From: Clostridiales bacterium
GTDB lineage: Bacteria; Bacillota; Clostridia; Lachnospirales; Lachnospiraceae
Length of the DNA: 33,428 nucleotides
Direction: 5' to 3'
NCBI GenBank assembly: GCA_021201535.1
Contig: JAJQEU010000032.1
Location: forward strand, 1 to 33,428
The position numbers were made by a program, and so were the translations under genes. Below, piece by piece: positions 15,445 to 23,780 of this stretch. The notes beneath the pieces are model-generated. The model ran no database searches. It saw only the letters and a list, made by a program, of their open reading frames with translations, and was not told the origin of the DNA. The number at the start of each line of letters is the position of its first letter. The stretch's first letter is position 1.

Positions 15445-18400
15445 ATGTACGACAAGGTATCGACCAATATGAATTTCGTAGAGCGGGAGAAGAAGACGGA
15501 GCAGTTCTGGCGGGAGAATGATATTTTCAGAAAGAGTATGGAAAACCGTAAGGACTGCGAGACCTACACCTTTTATGACGGTCCGCCGACGGCGAACGGC
15601 AAGTCGCACATCGGTCATGTGCTGACGCGTGTTATCAAGGACATGATTCCCCGTTACCAGACGATGAAGGGTAAGATGGTTCCGCGGAAGGCGGGCTGGG
15701 ATACGCACGGGCTTCCGGTCGAGCTGGAGGTAGAACGCAAGCTCGGCCTCGACGGCAAGGAGCAGATCGAGGAATACGGCATGGAGCCGTTTATCAGAGA
15801 GTGCAAGGAGTCTGTCTGGAAGTATAAGGGTATGTGGGAGGATTTTTCCAATACCGTCGGGTTCTGGGCTGACATGGACGACCCGTATGTCACCTATGAT
15901 GATGATTTTATCGAGTCGGAGTGGTGGGCCTTAAATCAGATCTGGAACAAGGGTCTGCTCTACAAGGGCTTCAAGATCGTGCCCTACTGCCCGCGCTGCG
16001 GTACGCCGCTGTCCACGGCGGAGGTTTCGCAGGGTTACCGGACGGTGAAGGAGCGCTCTGCGATCGTGCGGTTTAAGGCCGTCGGCGAGGACGCGTATTT
16101 TCTGGCCTGGACGACGACGCCGTGGACGCTGCCGAGCAACCTGGCACTCTGCGTGAATCCGGACGATACGTACGTGAAGGTGAAGGCGGGAGACGGCTAC
16201 ACCTATTATATGGCCGAGGCACTGCTGGATACGGTTCTTGGCCGGTTCGCCGCAAAGGATGCGGACCGACGTCAGGCGGACGCGGCGGCAAACAGACAGG
16301 CAGCGGCCGGTCAGGCGGATGCGGTGACGGACAGACAGGCGGCGGATGGAGATACGGATACCGCGACGCAGAACCGGGATATGGCAGAAAAGGGATACGA
16401 GATTCTGGATACCTTTCAGGGATCCGATCTGGAGTACAGAGAATATGAGCCGCTGTTTGCCTGCGCGAAGGAGGCGGCGGACAGACAGGGTAAGAAGGCG
16501 TTTTTCGTTACCTGCGATTCCTATGTTACGATGTCGGACGGTACCGGTATCGTCCATATCGCGCCGGCGTTCGGTGAGGACGATGCAAAGGTGGGACGCA
16601 GTTATGATCTGCCGTTTGTGCAGTTTGTGACCGGAAAGGGAACGATGACGGACGAGACGCCGTATGCCGGCGTTTTTGTAAAAAAAGCGGATCCCATTAT
16701 TATCAGAGATCTGGATGCGGAGGGAAAGCTGTTTGACGCGCCGAAATTTGAACACGAGTATCCGCACTGCTGGCGGTGCGATACCCCGCTGATCTATTAT
16801 GCGCGAGAATCCTGGTATATCCGGGAGACCGCGGTGCGGGATGACCTGATCCGCAATAATAACACGGTGAACTGGATTCCGGAGTCCATCGGGAAGGGGC
16901 GCTTCGGCAACTGGCTGGAGAATATTCAGGACTGGGCGATCTCCCGCAACCGGTACTGGGGAACGCCGCTGAACATCTGGGAGTGTGAGTGCGGGCATCA
17001 GGAGTCCATCGGCAGCCGGGCCGAGCTGGCGGAAAAGAGCGGTGATCCGGAGGCGGCGAAGGTGGAGCTGCATCGTCCCTATATTGATGCGGTGACGATC
17101 CCCTGCCCCTGCTGTGGAAAGCAGATGCACCGGGTGCCGGAGGTGATCGACTGCTGGTTTGACTCCGGAGCCATGCCGTTTGCGCAGCATCATTATCCGT
17201 TTGAAAATAAGGATCTGTTTGAGAAGCAGTTCCCCGCGCAGTTTATCTCTGAGGCGGTGGATCAGACGCGCGGCTGGTTCCACTCCCTGATGGCGGAGTC
17301 CACGCTCCTCTTTAACAGAGCGCCCTATGAGAATGTGATCGTTCTGGGACATGTACAGGATGAGAACGGGCAGAAGATGAGCAAATCAAAGGGCAATGCG
17401 GTGGATCCCTTTGAGGCGCTTAAGACCTACGGCGCCGACGCCATCCGCTGGTATTTCTACATTAACTCCGCGCCGTGGCTGCCGAACCGTTTCCACGGAA
17501 AGGCCGTGCAGGAGGGGCAGCGCAAGTTCATGGGTACTCTGTGGAATACCTATGCGTTTTTCGTCCTCTACGCGAATATCGACGAGTTCGACGCGACAAA
17601 ATATACGCTGGAATATGAGAAGCTGTCCGTCATGGATAAATGGCTGCTGTCCCGGCTGAATTCCACGGTGCAGAACGTGGACGATCATCTCGGCCATTAC
17701 CGCATCCCGGAGGCGGCGCGCGAGCTGCAGGCCTTTGTGGATGATATGAGCAACTGGTACGTGCGGCGCGGCAGAGAGCGCTACTGGGCAAAGGGCATGG
17801 AGCAGGACAAGATCAACGCCTACATGACTCTCTACACCGCGCTGGTGACGATCAGCAAGGCGGCGGCTCCCATGGTTCCGTTCATGACGGAGGATATTTA
17901 CCGCAATCTCGTGTGCAGCATCGATCCGGAAGCGCCTGAGAGCATTCATCTGTGTGATTTTCCGGCGTCGGATGCCAGCCGGATCGATCCGGAGCTTGAG
18001 AAATATATGGATGAGGCGCTGAAGATCGTGGTGCTGGGCCGCGCGGCGAGAAATGCTTCCGGCCTGAAGAACCGGCAGCCCGTCGGTGAGATGCTGGTGC
18101 AGTCCGCGTCCGTGCTCCCGGGTTATTTTACCGATATTATTGCGGATGAGCTGAATGTGAAAAAAGTGACCTTCCGGGATGATGTCAGCGAGTATACGAG
18201 CTACGAGTTCAAGCCTCAGCTTCGGACAGTCGGGCCGAAATACGGCAGATATCTTGGACAGATTAAAGCGGCTTTAGCGTCCATTGACGGGCGGGCGGCC
18301 TATATGGAATTGAAACAAAATGGCTCGATTGTCTTGACAGATGTCGGCGAGAATATTATTCTGACAGAGGATGACCTTCTCATCTCGGTGGCGCAGACGG

Positions 18401-18813
18401 AAGGATATGCCACAGAGAGCGGAAGTGATGTTACGGTTGTTCTCGACACACGTTTGACACCGGAGCTGATCGAGGAGGGCCTGGTCAGAGAGATCGTCAG
18501 CAAGATTCAGACGATGCGCAAGGAGGCCGGCTTTGAGGTGATGGATCAGATCACTGTCATTTGTCAGGCTGATCCGGAAATCTGTGCCGTGTTCGCGGCG
18601 CACCGGGAGGACATGATGAAGGATGTCCTGGCGACGGATATGCGGGCGGTCGCTCCCGTCTGCAGTCAGGGAAAAATGTCGAAGGATGTCCCTGCGGCCA
18701 AGACACGTTCAGTCGATTCTGCCGGCGGTCAGGAGGAAACGCCGGCCGGTTATCAGAAAGAGTGGAATATCAACGGACACAAGGTGATGTTAGGAGTAGA
18801 AAAAAATGACTGA
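15445..18813 (+). CDS. ileS: Isoleucyl-tRNA synthetase, eukaryote-like (type 2) form
   Basis: IleRS charges tRNA-Ile and edits mischarged valine. Visible are the HIGH motif in TANGKSHIGHVLTRVIKD, the zinc-type cysteines of CPRCGTPLS, the editing-domain segment AWTTTPWTLPSNLAL, and KMSKSKGN. The KMSKSK form, GWDTHGLPVELEVE, and lack of the C-terminal zinc finger of type 1 enzymes point to the eukaryote-like type 2 class, whose members are typically insensitive to mupirocin. At 1122 residues it is longer than usual (about 1030-1050). An Ala/Asp/Gln-rich repetitive insert at about residues 272-312 and a linker near 1075-1105 account for the excess. ATG at 15445 has AAAGGA 7-8 nt upstream and is preferred over the ATG at 15415. 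glgP overlaps the last 8 nt. Confidence 0.96.
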   Translation: MYDKVSTNMNFVEREKKTEQFWRENDIFRKSMENRKDCETYTFYDGPPTANGKSHIGHVLTRVIKDMIPRYQTMKGKMVPRKAGWDTHGLPVELEVERKLGLDGKEQIEEYGMEPFIRECKESVWKYKGMWEDFSNTVGFWADMDDPYVTYDDDFIESEWWALNQIWNKGLLYKGFKIVPYCPRCGTPLSTAEVSQGYRTVKERSAIVRFKAVGEDAYFLAWTTTPWTLPSNLALCVNPDDTYVKVKAGDGYTYYMAEALLDTVLGRFAAKDADRRQADAAANRQAAAGQADAVTDRQAADGDTDTATQNRDMAEKGYEILDTFQGSDLEYREYEPLFACAKEAADRQGKKAFFVTCDSYVTMSDGTGIVHIAPAFGEDDAKVGRSYDLPFVQFVTGKGTMTDETPYAGVFVKKADPIIIRDLDAEGKLFDAPKFEHEYPHCWRCDTPLIYYARESWYIRETAVRDDLIRNNNTVNWIPESIGKGRFGNWLENIQDWAISRNRYWGTPLNIWECECGHQESIGSRAELAEKSGDPEAAKVELHRPYIDAVTIPCPCCGKQMHRVPEVIDCWFDSGAMPFAQHHYPFENKDLFEKQFPAQFISEAVDQTRGWFHSLMAESTLLFNRAPYENVIVLGHVQDENGQKMSKSKGNAVDPFEALKTYGADAIRWYFYINSAPWLPNRFHGKAVQEGQRKFMGTLWNTYAFFVLYANIDEFDATKYTLEYEKLSVMDKWLLSRLNSTVQNVDDHLGHYRIPEAARELQAFVDDMSNWYVRRGRERYWAKGMEQDKINAYMTLYTALVTISKAAAPMVPFMTEDIYRNLVCSIDPEAPESIHLCDFPASDASRIDPELEKYMDEALKIVVLGRAARNASGLKNRQPVGEMLVQSASVLPGYFTDIIADELNVKKVTFRDDVSEYTSYEFKPQLRTVGPKYGRYLGQIKAALASIDGRAAYMELKQNGSIVLTDVGENIILTEDDLLISVAQTEGYATESGSDVTVVLDTRLTPELIEEGLVREIVSKIQTMRKEAGFEVMDQITVICQADPEICAVFAAHREDMMKDVLATDMRAVAPVCSQGKMSKDVPAAKTRSVDSAGGQEETPAGYQKEWNINGHKVMLGVEKND

Positions 18814-21274
18814 TATTTTGTTTGACAAGGAAAAGTTTAAATCAGAAGTAAAGAACAACATCCGTATGCTCTATCGGAAGAAGTTATCCGAGGCGACGGA
18901 GCAGGAGATCTTTCAGGGTGTATCCTATACGGTGAAGGATGTGATCATCGATCAGTGGCTGGCGACACAGCAGACCTTTGACAAGGACGACCCGAAGATG
19001 GTCTACTATATGTCGATGGAGTTCCTGATGGGACGCGCCCTGGGCAATAACCTGATCAACCTGACCGCTTACAGCCAGGTGAGGGACGCTCTCTCGGAGA
19101 TGGGCATCAATCTGGACGCCGTCGAGGATCAGGAGCCGGATCCGGCTCTCGGAAACGGCGGACTCGGCCGGCTCGCGGCCTGCTTTATGGAGTCTCTGGC
19201 GACACTGGGATATGCGGCTTACGGCTGCGGCATCCGTTACCGCTACGGTATGTTCAAACAGAAGATTGAGAACGGCTATCAGATTGAGAAGCCGGACAAC
19301 TGGTTAAAGGAGGGCTACCCGTTTGAGCTGCGCCGGCCTGAACACACCTTTACGGTGAAGTTCGGCGGTTATGTCCGTTCCGAGCCGCTGCCGAACGGAA
19401 AAACAAAATATATTCAGGAGAATTACCAGGCGATTCGCGCGGTCCCGTATGACATGCCGATCGTCGGTTATAAGAATAATGTCGTGAATACGCTGATGAT
19501 CTGGGACGCGGAGCCGACGGATGAGTTTCTGCTTGATTCCTTTGACAAGGGTGATTATCACAAGGCGGTGGAGCAGCAGAATCTGGCCCGCAATCTGGTC
19601 GAAGTGCTCTATCCGAACGATAATCATATCCAGGGAAAGGAGCTGAGACTGAAGCAGCAGTATTTCTTTGTGTCCGCTTCCGTTCAGCGCGCGGTCGCCC
19701 GCTATAAAAAATACCATCCGGACATCAAGAAGATGTACGAGAAGGTGGCGATCCAGATGAACGACACCCATCCCACCGTGGCCGTGGCTGAGCTGATGCG
19801 CATCCTTATGGATGAGGAGGGTCTCGGCTGGGATGAGGCGTGGGAGGTGACCACGAAGACCTGTGCTTACACGAACCATACCATCATGGCGGAGGCTCTT
19901 GAGAAATGGCCGATTGAGATTTTCTCCCGCCTGCTCCCCCGTATCTATCAGATTGTGGAGGAGATCAACCGCCGTTTCCTTCTGCTGATCGAGGCGCGTT
20001 TCCCGAACGACCAGGCGCGGAAGGACCGGATGGCGATCGTCCACAACGGACAGATCTATATGGCGCATCTCGCCATCGCGGCGGGCTTTTCCGTCAACGG
20101 CGTGGCGCGGCTGCACACGGATATCCTGGAGAAGCGGGAACTGAAGGATTTCTACGAACTGTTTCCGGAGAAGTTTAACAACAAGACCAACGGTATCACG
20201 CAGCGCCGTTTCCTCTATCACGGGAATCCGCTGCTGGCTGACTGGGTGACGGACAAGATCGGCGACGGCTGGGTGACGGACCTGAGTCAGATGAAGAGGC
20301 TCGGCGTCTATCTGGACGATGCGAAGGCACAGCAGGAGTTCATGAATATCAAATACAAGAATAAGCTGCGCCTGGCGAAGTACATTGAGGAGCACAACGG
20401 CATAGAGGTTAATCCGCGGTCTATCTTTGACGTGCAGGTGAAGCGTCTCCACGAGTACAAACGTCAGCTGATGAACATTCTCCATGTGATGTATCTGTAT
20501 AACAAGATTAAAGAACATCCGGAGATGCCGTTCTATCCGAGGACCTTTATCTTTGGCGCGAAGGCGGCGGCCGGATATGAGATTGCGAAGCTGACGATCA
20601 AGCTGATCAACTCCGTGGCGGATGTGGTGAACAACGATAAGAGTATCGGCGGTAAGATTAAGGTTGTGTTTATTGAGGATTACAGGGTTTCCAACGCCGA
20701 GTGGATCTTCGCGGCGGCCGACGTCTCCGAACAGATTTCCACGGCCAGTAAGGAAGCCTCCGGCACGGGCAATATGAAGTTCATGCTGAACGGAGCGGTG
20801 ACGATCGGTACGATGGACGGCGCGAACGTGGAGATGGCGGAGGAAGTCGGGGAGGACAATATGTTCATCTTCGGCATGAGTTCCGATGAGGTCATCGAGC
20901 ATGAGCGCAACCGCGATTACCGTCCGATGGATGTATTCAACAACGACCAGGATATTCGTCAGGTGCTGATGCAGCTCATCAACGGATTTTATTCTCCGAG
21001 CCACACGGAGCTGTTCCGCAAGCTGTATAACTCCCTGCTGAACACGGAGAACACACAGTATGCGGATACCTACTTCTGTCTGAAGGATTTCCGTTCCTAC
21101 GCGCAGGCTCAGGAGCGTGTGGAGCAGGCGTACCGAGATGAGACGCGCTGGGCGAAGATGGCGATGAGCCAGGTGGCCTGCGTCGGCAAGTTCTCCTCTG
21201 ACCGCACGATTCAGGAGTATGTGGACGATATCTGGCATCTGGATAAGATCAAAGTTGAGGTGGCTGAGGACTGA
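18806..21274 (+). CDS. glgP: Glycogen/starch/alpha-glucan phosphorylase
   Basis: GlgP releases glucose 1-phosphate from alpha-1,4-glucans by phosphorolysis, using pyridoxal phosphate. The 822-residue length fits the bacterial enzyme. Family blocks include MEFLMGRALGNNL, GNGGLGRLAACFMESLA, AVQMNDTHPTVAVAEL-like IQMNDTHPTVAVAELMR, FDVQVKRLHEYKRQL, and the cofactor site EASGTGNMKFMLNGA, in which Lys658 would bind pyridoxal phosphate. The ATG overlaps the end of ileS by 8 nt, and AGGAG lies about 9 nt upstream, so translation is probably coupled and transcription may fall under the isoleucine T-box. Other glycogen genes are not adjacent. A strong terminator follows. Confidence 0.97.
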   Translation: MTDILFDKEKFKSEVKNNIRMLYRKKLSEATEQEIFQGVSYTVKDVIIDQWLATQQTFDKDDPKMVYYMSMEFLMGRALGNNLINLTAYSQVRDALSEMGINLDAVEDQEPDPALGNGGLGRLAACFMESLATLGYAAYGCGIRYRYGMFKQKIENGYQIEKPDNWLKEGYPFELRRPEHTFTVKFGGYVRSEPLPNGKTKYIQENYQAIRAVPYDMPIVGYKNNVVNTLMIWDAEPTDEFLLDSFDKGDYHKAVEQQNLARNLVEVLYPNDNHIQGKELRLKQQYFFVSASVQRAVARYKKYHPDIKKMYEKVAIQMNDTHPTVAVAELMRILMDEEGLGWDEAWEVTTKTCAYTNHTIMAEALEKWPIEIFSRLLPRIYQIVEEINRRFLLLIEARFPNDQARKDRMAIVHNGQIYMAHLAIAAGFSVNGVARLHTDILEKRELKDFYELFPEKFNNKTNGITQRRFLYHGNPLLADWVTDKIGDGWVTDLSQMKRLGVYLDDAKAQQEFMNIKYKNKLRLAKYIEEHNGIEVNPRSIFDVQVKRLHEYKRQLMNILHVMYLYNKIKEHPEMPFYPRTFIFGAKAAAGYEIAKLTIKLINSVADVVNNDKSIGGKIKVVFIEDYRVSNAEWIFAAADVSEQISTASKEASGTGNMKFMLNGAVTIGTMDGANVEMAEEVGEDNMFIFGMSSDEVIEHERNRDYRPMDVFNNDQDIRQVLMQLINGFYSPSHTELFRKLYNSLLNTENTQYADTYFCLKDFRSYAQAQERVEQAYRDETRWAKMAMSQVACVGKFSSDRTIQEYVDDIWHLDKIKVEVAED

Positions 21275-21357
21275 GAAGCGGATATTGTGTCCGGCAGACA
21301 GTTCCTTATGTAGAATAAAAACCGACAATCATGAACAGATGGTTTCATGGAGTAAAC

Positions 21358-21397
21358 AAAAAGCTGCAGTGGGTGAGTCCTCCCGGCAGCTTTTTTT
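21358..21397 (+). terminator. Rho-independent terminator after glgP
   Basis: AAGCTGC (21361-21367) pairs with GCAGCTT (21386-21392), with inner GGG/CCC pairing, and is followed by a run of seven T. It closes the ileS-glgP unit. Confidence 0.9.
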
Positions 21398-21465
21398 CTT
21401 ATATGCTGGAAAAATGAGCCCTGTTGTGATACGATAGACGGGAGAGAGGGATATGGGGGAATTTT

Positions 21466-22535
21466 ATGATACCATTAAAAATCGAAATTCTGCTGCAGGG
21501 GCGAGTGGTTGAACAGAACCGGGTAGAATATAAGTCCGGATGGAACCCGAACGACTGCATTCACACGATCTGCGCCTATGCCAATGATTATAACAATATG
21601 AACGGCGGATATCTGGTTATAGGGGTATCTGAAAAAGACGGATTGCCGGTGCTTCCTCCCGTGGGAGTTCCGGTTGAGATGCTGGATTCCGTTCAGCAGG
21701 AAATATTTCAGTATTGTAATCAGATTCAGCCTCGTTATATACCGAAAATAGAAGTGATTAATTATCAGGAGTCGGGTATTTATCTGTTATATCTCTGGTG
21801 CTGCGCGGGCGACAGCGGTCCGTATCAGGCTCCTGCCGATGTATATGCGGAGAAGGGCAAAAGAACAGACAGGAGAACACAGTATTGGATCAGGCCGGCT
21901 TCCCTTACTGCCGCGGCAAAGCAGGATGAAATTGCCGAACTGTTTGATAAGTTTAATTCTGTACCGTATGACGACCGTGTCAACCGGAAAGCATCGATCA
22001 AAGATATCCGCCGCGGATTTGTGGAAGATTTTTTGAGGGACAGTAATAGTACGCTGGCGGATGATATTAATAAAAGTTCTCTGGAAGAATTACTTTTTTC
22101 TCTGGAAGTTGCAAATGAAACGGATGCAGAACCGGTATCACCAAGATTCTGCGTGAATTAAAGAAAAACGGTTCGCCGGAACCGGAATTTGATATGGATG
22201 ATGAGAGACATTATCTGGAAACGACGATTCATATCAGAGAAGGATTTATAAAAACCGGAAAAATTGTCGATACAGTCAGCTTTATTCAGGAAAATGACCG
22301 AAGTTTGACCGAAGTTTTGACCGAAGTTCTGACTGAAAACAGGGCAAAGAAAATGGAGCGTCTGATTAAATATATAGAACGGTATGGCCAGATCACGCCG
22401 AAACAGGCGGAAAAGGTGACCGGAAAATCGGCTTCAACTGCATACAGATATCTCGCAACATTAGTTGATGCCGGTGTACTTGTAAAATCCGGACATACGA
22501 ATAATATGGTATATAAATACCGCCGGACGAGCTGA
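21466..22535 (+). pseudogene. AlbA_2 / RecG-like ATP-binding regulator with internal deletion
   Basis: The gene is in two pieces. Piece 1 (21466-22161) starts with an AlbA_2 domain (RVEYKSGWNPNDCIHTICA, NNMNGGYLVIGVSE) and stops shortly after SSLEELLFSLEVANE. Piece 2, in another frame, resumes near 22131 with TGITKILRELKKNGSPEPEF, the end of the histidine-kinase-like ATPase domain of this family, then a TEVLTEVLTEN repeat and a C-terminal winged helix (ITPKQAEKVTGKSASTAYRYL), ending at 22535. Roughly 200-250 residues that normally lie between are missing, and the junction at about 22110-22131 shifts the frame. Intact relatives are about 450-500 residues. The stretch is AT-richer than its neighbours. 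Piece 1 has a ribosome binding site and may still yield a 231-residue protein; piece 2 has an ATG at 22194 but no good site. A sequencing error cannot explain the missing domain. Confidence 0.75.
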
Positions 22536-22578
22536 TTTTTTGTCATACAGGAGATATCGTCTCCTGTATGACAAAAAA
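22536..22578. terminator. Perfect 19-bp hairpin, bidirectional terminator
   Basis: Arms 22536-22554 and 22560-22578 are exact inverted repeats around TATCG, starting with TTTTTT and ending with AAAAAA. The hairpin begins at the nucleotide after the stop of the AlbA_2-like remnant and lies downstream of the minus-strand CPBP gene, so it can serve both. It is also the first module of palindromic element A. Confidence 0.85.
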
Positions 22579-22645
22579 CGCTCCGCGAGGATGTATCCAC
22601 AGAGCAGACATGCCGCCTGCGGCGAACGACCTAATGTCGTTTTCC
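22536..22645. repeat. Composite palindromic element, copy A
   Basis: Three inverted repeats follow each other: the 19-bp hairpin (22536-22578), a GC hairpin GCCG/CGGC (22612-22623), and AACGAC/GTCGTT (22625-22641) around the loop CTAAT, ending TTCC. The same order of modules, including the nearly identical last hairpin, occurs at 23624-23747 on the other side of the CPBP gene. The final hairpin overlaps the 3' end of the CPBP gene, whose stop codon is in the loop. Confidence 0.6.
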
Positions 22646-23503
22646 ATACATGTTATGCTGCTGTGCATGTGCCGGCGTAAAGTCCGTGTAGAACAGCCAC
22701 ACCGCGAAGACTGTGAGCGCAACGCCCAGACCGACGGCGATCGTGTAACTGAGCGAAGTCGTGAGACCGATCAGTTCGGAATACCAGATACCGATGATAT
22801 TATATATGATATGGACGGGGATGGAGTATTTGATCCCCCTTCCCCTGTGGCAGAGAAACCCGAGGAACAGCCCCATCACAAACGCGTAGATGCCCTGGAT
22901 AAAGTTTCCGTGAACCAGTCCGAACAGCAGCGACTGCCAGATGTTGGCGATCCAGAAGGGAAACGCCTGGCGGGCATAGCGGAAGATCAGCCCGCGGAAG
23001 ATCAGCTCTTCCGCAACCGGCGCCAGCAGGACGGAATACATGATCAGCGGGAGGGAGAGGCTGCCGTATCCGGTGCTCTCCATCAGGGCGTTGTATGTCG
23101 TCAGCCAGTCCGGGCGCAGAGAGGATGTCACATTTACCACCAGGATTGTCACATACTGCAGGCCGATTGCCAGAAACAATATGGACATCATCGTGTGGAA
23201 TGAGAAGCCTGTCGGCCAGTTTTCCCGTTTTTTATGACGAAACGGACGGACAAATACACGGCGGTACCAGAGCCCGAATATCAGAAGAGCCAGCAGTCCG
23301 TAGACGAGATTGACGGTCTGACTGAAGCCGGTGTCTGAGATGGTACCGGTCAGCAGATCCAGAATATTGCTGAGCGCAAAGCTGTCGTCCCCGGCTTTCA
23401 GAAACGCGTAGAGGACTCCCACGGGGATGACGACTGCCGCCTGGAGGACGAGCATCAGCAGACAGGGCAGGATACTTTTAAAAAAATAAGCGATTCTTTT
23501 CAT
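22631..23503 (-). CDS. CPBP-family intramembrane metalloprotease
   Basis: This 290-residue membrane protein belongs to the CPBP (CaaX protease and bacteriocin-processing, Abi) family of intramembrane metal-dependent proteases. The motifs are present: EELIFRGLIFRYAR (EExxxR), FGLVHGN (FxxxH) and IPVHIIYNIIG (HxxxN). Around seven hydrophobic segments are visible, beginning with LPCLLMLVLQAAVVIPVGVL. The ATG at 23501-23503 follows GGAGGTG at a good distance; an upstream in-frame ATG at 23563 lacks one. Members process peptides, bacteriocins or prenylated proteins, but no bacteriocin or regulator gene adjoins, so the substrate is unknown. The last codons and the stop lie inside palindromic element A, and element B is upstream. 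It is transcribed opposite to all its neighbours. Confidence 0.9.
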   Translation of the reverse strand: MKRIAYFFKSILPCLLMLVLQAAVVIPVGVLYAFLKAGDDSFALSNILDLLTGTISDTGFSQTVNLVYGLLALLIFGLWYRRVFVRPFRHKKRENWPTGFSFHTMMSILFLAIGLQYVTILVVNVTSSLRPDWLTTYNALMESTGYGSLSLPLIMYSVLLAPVAEELIFRGLIFRYARQAFPFWIANIWQSLLFGLVHGNFIQGIYAFVMGLFLGFLCHRGRGIKYSIPVHIIYNIIGIWYSELIGLTTSLSYTIAVGLGVALTVFAVWLFYTDFTPAHAQQHNMYGKRH

Positions 23504-23623
23504 GATACACCTCCATGAAGCTGATATCGACTTGTGATATATGTTATGACCGAAAGCAGTCATTTCCGTTTATGAACGGACATTGCATTATATTTTAATA
23601 AAAGGAAATGCATTTGTCTACGG

Positions 23624-23747
23624 TTTTTTATAGTGAACGACAAAAATAATTTGTCATTCACTATAAAAGATGCACACAGACGCATGAGGAATGGCTGCTT
23701 ACGCAGCCTTGCGTCTGGCGCAAAGGAAACGACTTAATGTCGTTTCC
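23624..23747. repeat. Composite palindromic element, copy B
   Basis: In 124 nt there are three inverted repeats. First is a 19-bp hairpin with arms 23626-23644 and 23650-23668, one mismatch and an AATAA loop. Second is a nested hairpin, CAGACGC (23677-23683) with GCGTCTG (23711-23717), enclosing GGCTGC (23693-23698) and GCAGCC (23703-23708). Third is GGAAACGAC (23725-23733) with GTCGTTTCC (23739-23747) around TTAAT. The order and last module match copy A. It fills most of the 277-nt gap between CPBP and dnaE. It could be a repeat, a structured RNA or the dnaE leader. Confidence 0.65.
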
Positions 23748-23780
23748 TGTAATATTAAGGATTATTGAGGAACTATAGCG

